A DNA stretch of 64,000 nt, taken from NCBI RefSeq assembly GCF_902686445.1, contig NW_025920104.1:4278001-4342000 (forward strand), in the 5' to 3' direction. Under the pieces are notes generated by a model. It saw only the letters and a program-made list of their open reading frames with translations. It was not told the DNA's origin and did no database searches. The translations under genes were made by a program, and so were the position numbers. Shown piece by piece: positions 1 through 10,513 of this stretch (within the stretch, counting starts at the first letter, position 1; every line of letters begins with the position of its first letter). The stretch comes from Sciurus carolinensis (Eukaryota; Chordata; Mammalia; Rodentia; Sciuridae).

Positions 1-125
1 GTAATAATAATAAGACCTAACCCATAATACCAATTACATGATCCAGAGAAGCTTTTTTTGACTAAGAAGGCAAAACAAGACACAAAGGAATGAGAAAAAT
101 CAACATGTCATATCCCAGACCATAC
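1..125. other. Left-edge non-coding sequence
   Basis: AT-rich sequence just downstream of the donor of the last visible POLR2B-like exon, so presumably intron of the duplicated fragment. No further exon or repeat was recognised in it. Confidence 0.5.
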
Positions 126-284
126 CTGCCCTCCTTTTACCAGCATGCAAACCCTTATAGTACTGGTAGGTCAGGAAGAATTCTAAAGACATGACCTACA
201 CTTTCCTGTGTAGGCATATTTAGAATCCTTTTTGGCAAACTCATAGACTGTGTTTGTTACCATTTTCTCTTGGGCAATCAGAAT
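126..284 (-). pseudogene. POLR2B: POLR2B-like exon 'IAQEKM...TGKCRSCL'
   Basis: Translates as [19 protein letters not shown], then [14 protein letters not shown], stop (TAG, plus 183-185), NSS, stop (TGA, plus 171-173), PTSTI...KGGQ. Length is 159 bp, exactly as expected for this part of RPB2. The acceptor is CATATAG and the donor GTATGG. The TGA sits where RPB2 has Arg, fitting CpG decay of CGA. Confidence 0.92.
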
Positions 285-641
285 CTATATGGGCAATAAG
301 AAAATTATAGCCATGAAACCAAAAGGTCATTGAAATACAAAGAGTGAAATGAGCACCTTAATTTAACTTGATCATAAGAATTGGCAGAGAAATAGCAATT
401 CTTGAACTTTGCAAATTTCATTTTGCATTAAATGCTTTATAAAAATATATAACTCTAACAAATAATGAAATACAAGTTTATATTATATTCATCTAATAAA
501 GCTTAAGTTTAGCTGTCACACCATAAATAATTTTAAATCCACTTTCTGGTTACCCTCTATGAAAGTATACTTTTTCATTTCAAATTTAATAATATAATTT
601 TAACTATCATTTTGTAATGTTTTAAAATAATGTTACTATAC

Positions 642-860
642 CTTTTCAGATCCACTAATAATCAAATACCCATCAGGATCCAAGGGACATTCATTTAACT
701 CACAAAGATCATGATCTGTTAAGTCATTCAACAGGCAGTAAGTTGAATGCAACATAATTGGAATTTTTCCTATAAAAGTTTTCTCATGTGAGTCTGAAGT
801 TGTTCTTCACCTTCTTTAACTACTGTTTTTGTTATGTAAACACAAAGTGGAGCAGAATAC
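642..860 (-). pseudogene. POLR2B: POLR2B-like exon 'YSAPL...[13 protein letters not shown]'
   Basis: Begins [20 protein letters not shown] and ends [18 protein letters not shown]...SGSEK, as in RPB2. A 1-bp deletion near plus-strand 781-796 shifts the frame in the middle (219 instead of 220 bp). Acceptor (TTTTCAAAG) and donor (GTATAG) are present. The separation from the preceding block is only about 135 bp, so this intron is very short or has been shortened. Confidence 0.92.
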
Positions 861-995
861 CTTTGAAAATAGAAGTAGGTCACAGTTGAGCAATAGTAGG
901 GTGTTTGCTAAAACATAAATCCTCACCTGGTTAACATATATTTCCTGAATTCTATTTCAGTATCAGCTGATGACAAAATATATATATTTCTTAAT

Positions 996-1107
996 GTGAG
1001 ATGTCTTAATCTGGTCTCATTTGGCATCATAGGTGAAGAAGTACCATCTCTTTCCCAATGTTTTGGTTTTGAGAGGTAAATTTGTTCAAATTTCACAAAT
1101 ACATTGG
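996..1107 (-). pseudogene. POLR2B: POLR2B-like exon 'KFEQIYLSK...NETRLRHL'
   Basis: Translates as [17 protein letters not shown] followed by [14 protein letters not shown], nearly identical to RPB2. The acceptor ATTTTATTTTAG is intact. The block is 112 bp, 1 bp short of the expected 113; the missing base lies in the first ~14 bp and shifts the frame relative to the previous exon. The donor position reads ATTAAG where GT is expected, so splicing to the next exon would fail. The ORF continuing past 996 is intron sequence. Confidence 0.93.
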
Positions 1108-1566
1108 CTAAAATAAAATAAGAAACAGGAAAAGGGTAAATAAATTTTCCCTTAAACACTTTATTGATTCTGATGTTAATAACTGACATTAATATTTAAG
1201 TAAAATTAGCTCTTCAAACTGGCAAAATTAATCTATTTTATTGATATGAGGACTCTTCAAAGTCAACATACACAATACATATACGTATAGTTTTACACCT
1301 AATTGCTTTCTCAAGGCAGAAATAAAATGACTTAATATGCCATAGGTACATAAAAACTGCATACAAGTTTGTCAGTCAAAACAAATTTTATTAATGATCT
1401 ATACAATTTCATATGCCTCTCTCTGGTTAAGGTCAAAAGTACAAAATGACCAAAGAACAAAAATAAATTGACATTTAGAACTTCTCAAAAGTAATCAATA
1501 GAATATTAGAAAAAATAAGCCTAACTCTTCCATTAAACAACTAAAAAAATAAGTAAATAAGTAAAA

Positions 1567-1766
1567 GGGCAGGCAGAGTGGCATATGCCTATAGCCCCCG
1601 TGACTCAGGAGGCTGAGACAAGAGGATGGCAAGTTCAAAGACAGCTTCAGCAACTTAGCAAACTCCTATGCAACTTAGTGAGACCCTGTCTCAAAACTGT
1701 ACCAAAAATTTTAAGTCTTGGGATACAACTCAGTGGTAAAGCACCCTTGGGTCAAACTCCCAGGAC

Positions 1767-1769
<3 letters not shown>
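1567..1769 (+). mobile_element. B1-dID composite SINE
   Basis: Starts with a degenerate B1/7SL-like head (GCATATGCCTATAGC...CAGGAGGCTGAGACAAGAGGAT). It continues with CAGCAACTTAG..GAGACCCTGTCTC and a tRNA/ID-like end (ATACAACTCAGTGGTAAAGC...CAAACTCCCAGGACCAAA). This fusion architecture is typical of squirrel genomes. Its A-rich tail runs directly into a CA microsatellite. Confidence 0.85.

Positions 1770-1813
<44 letters not shown>
1770..1813 (+). repeat. (CA)n microsatellite
   Basis: About 22 uninterrupted CA units directly abutting the 3' end of the upstream SINE, so probably seeded from its tail. Confidence 0.97.
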
Positions 1814-1814
<1 letters not shown>

Positions 1815-1900
1815 AAAAGAGAAATTTTAATCATTCTCATTTGGTATAAAGGAGTAAGCACTTCCAATCCTGGCTGACTATAGCTCAGCCCACAGCAATA

Positions 1901-1927
1901 TACAAACAAACAAACAAAAACAAAAAC
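1901..1927 (+). repeat. (CAAA)n-type simple repeat
   Basis: Short run of CAAA/CAAAAA units (acaaacaaacaaacaaaaac). Confidence 0.8.
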
Positions 1928-2368
1928 ATCTGCTTCCTAACTAAACAAGATCCATGAATATAACTCTTCAGAGAGAAACAGATACAGGATTTCTCTCTAC
2001 ATCAAATCTCATAGAAGATGGGACTAAGCAGACCCTTTCCTAAGGGAAAGTTAGTGATATCCAAGACTCCCAAGCTGGAATAGATAAAGGGAAAAATGAA
2101 TTGGCAGGAGTATTGAACCAAGGGGAAGGAAACATCCATTCCTTATTTCCATCTTCACTCCAGTTTAGGAAACTATCTTAGACTATTCTAAGATTTTCAA
2201 CTACTTCCAGCCTCTTTCCCTTTCAAGTAAATACCATTTCCAAAGTGACCTTTCTTAAATAATGCTTTATGCATATTTTCTGATAATTTTTCAACAATTC
2301 CTCACATTATCCAAAATTTCTGACTATCTGGCTCCATCTTATCATCCAGTAAGGCCAAAAACAGAAAC

Positions 2369-2560
2369 TGAGCTGGGTGCAGTGGCACACACCTCTGATC
2401 CCAGCTACTTGAGTGGCTGAGACAAAGATTTCCTGGGCAGCTCATTAAGGCCATGTCTCAAAATGAAATAAAAAGGGCTGGGAATATAGCTCAGTGGTAG
2501 AGGACTTGCCTCACCACAGGGGAGGCTGTGGGTTAAATACCTTGTATTATGGGGTGGGAG
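2369..2560 (+). mobile_element. B1-dID composite SINE
   Basis: Head GCTGGGTGCAGTGGCACACAC..CCCAGCTACTTGAGTGGCTGAG; middle AAGGCCATGTCTCAAAATGAAATAAAAA; ID-like end GGGCTGGGAATATAGCTCAGTGGTAGAG..CTTGCCTCACCACAGG. Classic sciurid/rodent form. Confidence 0.9.
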
Positions 2561-2677
2561 GTGGGGGAAGACAAACTGAAATTAAGAGGTTGATTGATAT
2601 GGTTTCCATCCCATTCTCAAACCAAATACATCAAATACTTTCATGTGGAAATGCCTAAGCCTCTTTCTCCTGTGCTC

Positions 2678-2778
2678 TTTTTTTTTTTTTTTTTTTTTTT
2701 TTGGTGCTGGAGATTTGAACCCAGGACCTTGTGCTTGTGAGGCAAGCACTCTACCCAACTGAGCTATATCCCCAGCCC
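2678..2778 (-). mobile_element. ID element with poly-A tail, minus strand
   Basis: A T-run (2678-2702) is followed by the reverse complement of an ID SINE (GGTGCTGGAGATTTGAACCCAGG ... GAGCTATATCCCCAGCC). TGTGCTCTT occurs directly before the T-run and again directly after the element (2779-2787), giving a target-site duplication of about 9-11 bp. The insertion looks young. Confidence 0.93.
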
Positions 2779-3351
2779 TGTGCTCTTCTTTTCTATGTAA
2801 GTCTGATAACTAAGTTTTACAGATCACTTCTACTGGTACTTTGAATATGCTGTTATACTATTATCTCTCTACTTATAAAAAAATGAAGAAAAAAGTGAGA
2901 AAAAAGAAATCTTATGTCCTTTTTTCCATCACAGTCCATGAAAAGTCAATTACTTTTGCTGTTAAGAGCAAAATTCTGTGTAGCATTCCAATTAGAATGA
3001 GAACAAACCAGCCCTCTTAATATAAGCTATGGAGAAATAAGACTCAAATGGCTAGAAATAGTCACTTTTCCCACTATCTAACTCTACCTCATTTTACTTT
3101 ACACTTTTCCCTGTCAATCAAAGTCCAACATTATCCCACAGCTGCCTCTCTACGTTTCTAAAACTGGGGTCAGTCAATGCATTATTTTTGACTTTACAAT
3201 CATTATATAAAAGTGAAATCATACATTTAACAATGTTATAATTTTAAGTTAAAATTTTAACAATGCTTAAAATTGCACTTATGTAAATAAAACTTAAAAG
3301 AACTAAAAAAATAAACATGGCTAATAAGTTTTTGATGATTTTCCTTTTTGT

Positions 3352-3472
3352 CTTTTGTTTGTACTTTGAGAATGGTCTCCCCTTCTTACCCAGACTGGGC
3401 TCAAACTGGAGATCCTCCAGACTCAGCCTCTGAAGCAGCTAGGATTACAGACAGACACCCCCATATTCACCT
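3352..3472 (-). mobile_element. Old B1/Alu-like (7SL-derived) SINE, minus strand
   Basis: Reads TTGAGAATGGTCTCCCC..CCCAGACTGGGCTCAAACTGGAGATCCTCCAGACTCAGCCTCTGAAGCAGCTAGGATTACAGACAGACAC, the reverse of a 7SL-derived SINE body with moderate divergence. Confidence 0.8.
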
Positions 3473-3569
3473 TGTGATTTTCCTTTTATAGTCTCATATT
3501 GTTATGATAATGCATCCCATGTAATAAACAAAAATCAGGAGAAAATGTCCTCCTAACAGTTTTTCTTAT

Positions 3570-3775
3570 CCAGACATGATGACATTGCCTGTAATCCTAG
3601 CTACTTGGAAGTCTAAGGCAGGATGATTTTTCAGGTTTGAGGACAGCCTTTTCAATGATAAAGAGTGTCTCAATGTAAAATAAAAAGGGGTTGGCACATA
3701 GCTCAGATGTCAAGAGCCTTCTTAGCATATACAAGGTCCTGGGTTCAATCCCCAGAACTGGAAGGGGGAAAAAGA
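3570..3775 (+). mobile_element. B1-dID composite SINE
   Basis: Head CCAGACATGATGACATTGCCTGTAATCCTAGCTACTTGGAAGTCTAAGGCAGG; ID-like 3' half GGGGTTGGCACATAGCTCAGATG...GGTCCTGGGTTCAATCCCCAGAACTGG; A-rich end. Confidence 0.88.
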
Positions 3776-4066
3776 GGCAAAAAGTAAAATTATCTAAAGT
3801 AATTATTTCTGACTTGCTTCTCTTAGTTGTTCATCTTTGAGTTCCTTCTTCCCAAATATTAAATACCCCTATTTGCATAACTATTAGGGTTTTGACTTAT
3901 TTACAAAAACACATCTCTAGTAAGAATAAATCAGAAGTTGACTAAAGATGCTATAAGTACACTCCAAAAAACTCTTACTGACTTTTAACCTTTAAGCTAA
4001 GTGCAAGCAGGGTTGAAATTTCAAACTATCATCTATCCATTTAACTTATTAGAATAACCATCTTAC

Positions 4067-4217
4067 CAGTTCTTCGACTTCTCCACTAGCATGTTGAGCT
4101 TCAGCTTATAGGTTGATAGGTGGAGCATCTTCCACAATTCTTTGAACAAACATGTAAATAAACTCATCAAAAGAATCCACCTGTTGTCTGACCAAGACTT
4201 TTTCATCAAAATAAGAA
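4067..4217 (-). pseudogene. POLR2B: POLR2B-like exon 'YFDEK...ASGEVEE'
   Basis: Reads [19 protein letters not shown], then [13 protein letters not shown], a stop (TAA, plus-strand 4106-4108, where RPB2 has Gln), then AEAQHASGEVEE. The acceptor is TTTTCCTAG and the donor GTAAGA, both intact. Its 151 bp is exactly the length expected from the RPB2 sequence. A 74-codon ORF on the same strand covers this block in a different frame and is not the ancestral one. Confidence 0.93.
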
Positions 4218-4526
4218 CTAGGAAAATAATGAAGTCCAAAATCAATTTCAACTTAGTTTGTTTTCTAGCATATTTCTTCATTCTCATTATAATTCAATTC
4301 AAATACTCTTAAGAACCAATCACTATATGCCAACTACTAAACAAGATATGATGAGGTACCTAAAAAAATAATAATTTCAGCACTATGTATTTTATAGACA
4401 AATTTTATTCAACCTCTTTAAACCTTTCTTGAAAAAAGTGTCAAAGAGAATGGAGAGTGAAAAATAATATTAAAAATTTTAATTTGAATAAAAGGGAGGA
4501 TGGTGACATTAATAACTAAAATAGGA
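4218..4526. other. Unique AT-rich sequence, no gene seen
   Basis: Lies upstream (minus-strand sense) of the POLR2B-like exon at 4067-4217. No upstream POLR2B exon or other feature was recognised. Confidence 0.5.
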
Positions 4527-4725
4527 GCCAGATATAGTGGTACATGCCTGCAATCCCAGTAGCTTGGGAGGTAAGACAGGAGGATTGGAAATTCAAAACC
4601 AGCCTCAGCAACTTAGTGAGGCCATAAGAACTCAGCAAGACCCTGTTTCTAAATAAAATACAGTGGTCAAGTGCCCCTGAGTTCAATGCCCAGTTCAAAA
4701 TGAACAAGAACAAAAACAAGCAAAA
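4527..4725 (+). mobile_element. B1-dID composite SINE
   Basis: GCCAGATATAGTGGTACATGCCTGCAATCCCAGTAGCTTGGGAGG...CAGCCTCAGCAACTTAGTGAGGCC...CTAAATAAAATACAGTGGTCAAGTGCCCCTGAGTTCAATGCC, then an A-rich tail. The 'AACTTAGTGAGGCC..AACTCAGCAAGACCCTGT' middle is diagnostic of the squirrel family of these SINEs. Confidence 0.92.
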
Positions 4726-4773
4726 CTAAAATAGGGAATGTTTATGAATTTTAGGTTAAAAATCATTAGTTCT

Positions 4774-4850
4774 GTGGTTGGGAATATTGCTCATTAGCAC
4801 ACACAAGGTTCTGGGTTAGAACCCCAGCACCAAAGCATTAACAAAAAAAG
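4774..4850 (+). mobile_element. ID-like SINE
   Basis: TGTGGTTGGGAATATTGCTCATTAGCAC..AAGGTTCTGGGTTAGAACCCCAGCACCAAAGC, with an A-rich end. Slightly shortened in the middle. Confidence 0.8.
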
Positions 4851-5540
4851 ATCATTAGTTCTCTTTAGAATATGTTACAGGAGAGATGAGAGTAAGTCAT
4901 TTCAGTGAATATACTCAGTAAACAACTGGTGATAAAAATGAAGCATGTGTGTGAGAGATGAGTTATCAGTATAGATACAGAAATTAGAAGGTCCTAGACA
5001 TTATTAGTCACAAGAAACAGGCCCTTGTTCAGGAAAGGGACAGGGGAAGAAACACATAAGACAGAAAGGGATAAAAATGCAAGTGAAATCTTAATGAATG
5101 GCTCCCAAGTACCACGAAGTAAAGCTGCAGTTAGGCATCAGAGGCTGGAGATTTCTAAGATCTTGGAAAATCATAAAAACTGGATTGCATCATCAGCCCT
5201 GATGAGTAGGAAGTACCCCATCACTTCTGTCTCAATTCCTCCAACTGGTGACAATGCCATTTATACCTGAGTCCTTCTTAACTTCTACTCCCCTCTTGCT
5301 AGTAATTACTGATTGACACTCTTGGATCCTTATATTAAGTTTCTGAGATATGATCACCAGCCTCCCATTTTGGCATCATCAAATCACCTAGGTCATTTGC
5401 AGGCCTACAAAATGGCTGACTCTGCAACAAGGCCTTAACCTGACCCAGTGAATTATGAACACCAATAAAAAGTTAGGTCCTATAGGAGACAATAAAGCAC
5501 ACAACCATCCTTGTGTAAAGCACAACCTATGAATGGGAAA
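4851..5540. other. Unique sequence, no gene seen
   Basis: An 81-codon ORF at 5025-5270 (+) has no recognisable domain or repeat and is probably chance. No other structure noted. Confidence 0.4.
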
Positions 5541-5584
5541 TTTTCTTTTCTTTTTATTTTTAATGTTTATTAATTTATTTTTAT

Positions 5585-5660
5585 GTGGTAATGAGGATTG
5601 AACATAGTGCCTCAAACATGTGAGACAAAAGCTCTACCACTGAGCTACAGCCCCAGCGCC
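5585..5660 (-). mobile_element. ID-like SINE, minus strand
   Basis: GGTAATGAGGATTGAACATAGTGCCTCAAACATGTGAGACAAAAGCTCTACCACTGAGCTACAGCCCCAGC is the reverse complement of an ID element; the T-rich stretch before it is the inverted A-tail. Confidence 0.9.
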
Positions 5661-5929
5661 TTTCTTTTCCTTTTTTTAAGTGGCTGGGCATTTTCTTTCT
5701 GTAGACTGTGGAATAGCCGGAAAAATTTCTCAACTATTTGGGACATCTTCTGATATGTAAAAACCACATGGAAGGCATGGCCTAATATAAGTAACAATGG
5801 TTGTTATGGAGAATTTAAGATGAAATATCTTTACAAAACTACACAAATGTTTCATTACTTCAGGACATTGTATCATAACTATTTTCATTAGAAACTTAAG
5901 AATAATACTTCATTACAATGCTGTCCTGT

Positions 5930-6003
5930 TTGTGAACGTAGATCAGTGGTAGAGCAAATGTCTGTCTAGCACACATATGGCTCTGGATTTGATCTCTAGT
6001 ACC
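5930..6003 (+). mobile_element. Degenerate ID-like SINE
   Basis: GTAGATCAGTGGTAGAGCAAATGTCTGTCTAGCAC...GGCTCTGGATTTGATCTCTAGTACCC, an ID body with several changes, followed by a short CA-rich tail. Confidence 0.75.
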
Positions 6004-6029
6004 CTTCTTGCCAACACACACAACAATCT

Positions 6030-6140
6030 AAACAGCCAGGTGCAGTGGCATGCACCTGTAAGACCCAAATACATGGGAGGCTGAGATAAGAAAATCATTT
6101 GAACAATGGAGATTAAGGCCATACTGGGCAACAGAAAGAC
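6030..6140 (+). mobile_element. B1-like SINE head
   Basis: GCCAGGTGCAGTGGCATGCACCTGTAAGACCC...GGGAGGCTGAGATAAG...GGCCATACTGGGCAACA, a 7SL-derived SINE. Confidence 0.8.
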
Positions 6141-6143
6141 AAC

Positions 6144-6364
6144 AATTTTCTATTTTTGGGGAAAAGACAGAAGAGTACCAGGGACTGAACTCAGGGGCAC
6201 TCAACCACTAAGTCATATTACCAGCACTATTTTCTATTACATTTAGAGACAGGGTCTGAGTTGCTTGGCACCTTGGTATTTTTGAGACTGGCTTTCTACT
6301 AGAGATCCTCCTGCCTCAGCCTCCCAAGCCACTGGGATTAAAGGCATGCATAACCAAGTCCAGC
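6144..6364 (-). mobile_element. B1-dID composite SINE at the left border of the tandem array
   Basis: Reverse complement of a squirrel B1-dID: TACCAGGGACTGAACTCAGGGGCACTCAACCACTAAGTC..., AGACAGGGTCTGAGTTGCTTGGCACCTTGG, GATCCTCCTGCCTCAGCCTCCCAAGCCACTGGGATTAAAGGC. Its end coincides with the first base homologous to the 3.9-kb tandem unit, so the insertion or a recombination at it may define the array border. Confidence 0.9.
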
Positions 6365-7165
6365 AAAAACTCACTTCTTTAAAGAAAAAATAAACTGTTT
6401 AAATATGCCAAATCTCCCTGGTCTCAACTTTTTCTCATCTTTTCATCAACTCAATTGGCACAGTTGAACAAGCACCAGATGGACACACAAGCATACTCCA
6501 TTCAAATTTTCAGCATGGAGATGTGGTCAAATTTAGCACTGCTTCACTGGTCACCTCAAGTTCTTAAGAGGAGGTGTTCTCTAAAATGAGTTGACTACAG
6601 GAACTCAGAGGACAGATCATTCTCAAGAGTATGCTCATGGGAGTATATCACCAGCAAGTACTTGAAGAAGATGATGCTAACCAGGTTGAAAATAGCAGGA
6701 ACAACAAAATGACAACTGCATTAGTCTTTGGAAATTACCAGGTTTCTTAGGCACACTCCAGATGCTGTGCAACTGAAGTGGACTTGCACAGCGCAGCACT
6801 TTCCATGTGCACCTCCATGTCATCTTGAAAGGCAAGAGGTGAGGACCAAAGACAGCCTCCCTTGGCCCTGGCTTTTCTAACTCAGTTTCCTTGGCATTGG
6901 GTTGCAAATGATTAAAAGACAAATTGTATGATTTGGGGGTGCATATGGGTTTGTACCTGATGATAGCATTCAGGAGGAACAGGGGGAGTTTGCAATCTAG
7001 TCTCCCAGTATCAAAGAAGGTCAAGTGTCAAGAGGAATGAAGACCTTTTATAGACTGTTGTTAATATGGATGGAGTTTCTGAAGAGATACAGTGTAAAAT
7101 TGGGTGAAGAATATCATGATCTCATGTGCACCATGGTTCTGGGAATGAGTGGATTGTGCTTACAG

Positions 7166-7234
7166 GATCAAAAATGACACAAGAAGTGCTAATTGAAAGA
7201 AATCTCACTGAAAGAAGGAAAGTAGAGATACTAG
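7166..7234 (+). pseudogene. Array exon-like block B, unit 1 (broken)
   Basis: 69 bp. Acceptor TGCTTACAG is present. Codon 4 is TGA and the donor reads GCTC instead of GTAC. Confidence 0.5.
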
Positions 7235-8033
7235 GCTCATGGTGTTTTGGTGGAGGATATTGACAGTCCAAGAAAAAGAAAGGATGCTAAAATTTCAAAA
7301 GGCTTGAGGATACACTAGTCTTGCTCACTAGGGTCTATCACAGTTTTGCATGTTATTTTAAGTGTCCTCTTTTGATATTCAACATTTGCCCATTTTGGGT
7401 ATTCACATTTTCTATTGAGCCCAATGGTCTTGACTAAATTTCTGATATTGAGGAACTCTCTTAATTTAGAGACCCATGATTCAGTGCTGCATATCTCAAT
7501 GTGAAGTAGTTTACATTGAAGGTCAAAGGAGTAGGGAGTATGGTGGAAGGAAGCCTGTCCTCAGAGGTCTTGTGCTAAAATAATTAAAAATCAGCATATA
7601 GATCATCAGCAGTCCCTTGCAAGCAACAGGAAGGAGCCAGGAATTGGTAAGGGCATTGATGTCCTTGCAAGGGGAATTTAGGTTAGTCAAGATGATTGCT
7701 CACACAATGATTTGGCACTGACTATCTCCTCTACCTGTACAGTATGATGAAGCAGAAGAAATGTCCTAGAATTTGGACATAGACTTTCAACAAAGCCCAT
7801 TTTGTAGTGTCTGTTCATTAAAGTTGGTTTTCAGCACCAACACATTTCTGCTTTTTCAGTCCCCCAAAATGTCCTTACTCTTCCTTTTGGAGTATTTAGC
7901 CTTGAAGCTTAGTGCTATTCCTCTTTCACCATGATGAATGTTAACCTTTGGTATTCTGCCCTGTGAAAATGTGTTCATCATTGCAAGAGAAGTCATTTGT
8001 TTCAACCACTGGCTTGTGTTCTGCATCTTACAG

Positions 8034-8154
8034 GGGCTACTAACAGGTCTCTTGGCAATTTCTCAGAGAACTTTGTACCAGAGAGGAACAAACCCAATCA
8101 AGGGAATGAACACTTGGGTGAACAAAGATTGGATAGGTATTTCAGCATCTGAAG
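8034..8154 (+). other. Array exon-like block C, unit 1 (open)
   Basis: 121 bp between TGCATCTTACAG and GTGAGTTG. Frame 1 is open throughout: GLLTGLLAISQRTLYQRG then NPIKGMNTWVN...GISASEG. Enters in phase 0 and leaves in phase 1. Confidence 0.45.
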
Positions 8155-10191
8155 GTGAGTTGAAAGACCTCTGGAAAAATCATGGGAGGACAAATTCTGA
8201 GTGCAGCCTAGTTGTAAGGCAATATCCAAGGTGCTTGTCCCTGGCAGGTGGAGTGCGCATTGAATATCTCTTCTAGCCTGGCCTTTCCCTCCTGTAATCC
8301 TACCAACATGCTTAGTGAATGACTTCCTGGCCTCCTCATGATCCATTACTACAGCCACTCAACTACACTTGGAAGACCACGCCATGGTTGCAGCTGTCTA
8401 CTGTTAGGGCAATCTCAGAAAGGAGGGGAAAATGACAAGACTGGCTGTGTCATTTCCTAATTCAAGGAGCACCTAAAATAGGAAGCTGTGAGGCACACAC
8501 CCATGCTTTGATCTGTGAACACTCATCATGCCATGTGCCTGCAAGGGACCTAGGTAAGTTGCTTCACTTGGCCAAATACCATATGTTCCCAGACATGGAG
8601 GAGTGGAGGAGAGGAAAATGCCAATGGGGCTTGCTGGGCTGGGTGAACCCCATGTCCTCATGCAGTCCCCAGTCTTTGACTGGTCCCCCAGTACTCATGG
8701 GGGCTCACTACCCACAGCAGGATCTAGGTGATCAGGCTGTCAAGATGCCTGGTACAGCTGAACCAGAACAGCGCCACCTAGCAGGTCTGGAGGATAGTGT
8801 GATTTCTCTCATTCAAGCCGGGTGCCATGTCCTGTCTGGACCTGGAAAGATCCACAGCTGATCTGCTGCACCCCGAATACCCCATAGCTACACTTCAAGT
8901 GAGTCAAGAAATTTGAATCCCATTTCTTGAAAGATCATAACCCTGGCCCTTGATAACTTCCTCTTTCCTCTAACCATCACCGCGGAGCTGGTGCTTCTTT
9001 TCAATCATGGTCTGAAGCAGCCAGTACCAGAAGCGTCTCTGGTTTCCACTGTAACTGTGACACCACCACGCTATCATACTGCCACTCTATGACATCAGGC
9101 ACTGTTGGTGATGCAGGCATGAGGTCACAGAAGCCACTACACAGCATCCAGGTGGCCCAAGGACCGGAGGAAGCCTATGGGGAGAGAGAAAGTTCATGCT
9201 CCTACTGGAGCCTGGAACCTCCATGCCCATCACACCCGCCATGCCCAAAGCCTACCCCTTCCAATGAGAATACAATCAATCTCCCATCTATTGCTCTACA
9301 GCACAGGAGCAGTGGAAACCAAAATTGAGTCCATTTTCAGAGAGGACAGCATTGCAGATGAAAGACTGAGAGATCCCAGATATGACACTCAACCACTTAT
9401 CTCACTCCATTGAATCTTGAGAGAAAGAGCTGAAATACCTAAAGAGTTGCAGGCAGACATTGGATGAGGAAGATTTTTTTTTTTCCTGCCAGCATGTATC
9501 AGTCTTTGGAAACCAGAAACTGTAAGCATTCACCACTTCCCTTTGCCTATGTAAATTTACAGACAATGTATGACTCTTTTCATGAAGCATTACCTCATCT
9601 AGAGAAAAAGGCACTTTACCCAAGAGAAACACCTTCCTCTTCCTCATCCATAAATGAAATGGTATGCAAGATGTTGCTGCTCTACTCTCTTGTGCATTTT
9701 GCCCAGGTATCACCTGGTTAGAAATTGTCCAAGGAAAATGCCAGGAAGAAAAAGAGCACTGAGGCAGGAATCAGCAGAATGTGATTTGAATGGCTAGGGA
9801 TCCAGGTGGCAATGAACCCAGAAGTCTCCCTTGATAAAAAAAAAAAAAAAAAAAGAAAAAACCTGAACATAAACTGATTCCCACATAGGCCTCCATCTCC
9901 TCCTGCTAATCCATGGCCTCCAAGCTCACTGACATATTTTTCTGCTCAGTGATCAGCTACAACACCTTTTCTACTTCAATAGACAGGGATAAAGTTTTCC
10001 CCTATGTCAGACATCAAGATTTCAGTCTTGATTTGCACCATATATTCCTTGCAGGATGGTTGGGATAAGGAAGATGAAGTACTCTTTAGGAACTTGTTGG
10101 ATTCATATGGAGCGAGGATTTCTGCAGAGAATTTGACAGATTCAGACCAGTAGGGGATCTATCAGTGTAACAACGGTCCCCTGCAAAGATG

Positions 10192-10261
10192 AAGAGATAG
10201 CTCCTGTGGGAGAGCGCAAAACTAGCATGCAGAAATACCACGGTTCAAATCCCTGGAACCT
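10192..10261 (+). other. tRNA-like element, unit 1 end
   Basis: GAGATAGCTCCTGTGGGAGAGCGC...GGTTCAAATCCCTGGAACC has A-box and B-box resemblance (GGTTCAAATCC), but the anticodon region is degraded. Confidence 0.5.
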
Positions 10262-10513
10262 AAGATGGGGCGGGGCCTAAAAACTCTTTTGAATATGCCA
10301 ACCATCCACTCTCATCATTTTTTCCCTCTTTCCAACAACTGAATTGGCACACTTGGAAAAGAACCAGTTGAACACAAAAGCCTTTTCCAATCAGACTTTC
10401 AAAAGGGAGCTGTGCTTAGAGGTAGCAGTGCTTTCTTGGTATCAGAATTTCTTATGAGGACATGTTCATTGATATGAGTGAACCCATAGGAACTCATTGC
10501 TTAGCTCAAACTC

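Larger units (their letters stand above)
1117..4060. other. Intron of the POLR2B-like fragment, filled with SINEs
   Basis: About 2.95 kb between two POLR2B-like exons. It holds several rodent SINEs and a CA microsatellite (listed separately) in otherwise AT-rich sequence. I see no additional exon, RNA gene or long ORF here. Confidence 0.7.
126..4217 (-). pseudogene. POLR2B: Unprocessed POLR2B fragment (four N-terminal coding exons)
   Basis: Four blocks on the minus strand (4217-4067, 1107-996, 860-642, 284-126) translate to consecutive parts of the N-terminal region of RPB2, the second-largest RNA polymerase II subunit, in gene order. Block lengths match what the protein predicts: 151 of 151, 112 of 113, 219 of 220 and 159 of 159 bp. 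They are flanked by AG acceptors and, for three of four, GT donors. Retained introns show a genomic duplication, not a retrocopy. Disabling changes are TAA in the first block, a 1-bp deletion at the start of the second, GT->AT at its donor, a 1-bp deletion in the third, and TAG plus TGA in the fourth. No upstream exon with the start codon is seen to the right up to 6364; later exons would lie left of the window. Confidence 0.93.
6365..10278 (+). repeat. Array unit 1
   Basis: The most divergent copy. Piece A has a stop (TCT TAG), piece B has TGA at codon 4 and no GT donor, and piece C (8034-8154) is open with intact splice-like borders. An A-run at about 9836-9855 follows the 3' part. Confidence 0.93.

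Noticed and set aside
923..1189. 88-codon minus ORF taken as a complete small gene
   Set aside because: It is a POLR2B-like exon (996-1107) plus adjoining intron sequence, with its ATG inside the upstream intron.
5025..5270. 81-codon plus-strand ORF in unique sequence
   Set aside because: No homology recognised, no splice or promoter context, and length within chance expectation.
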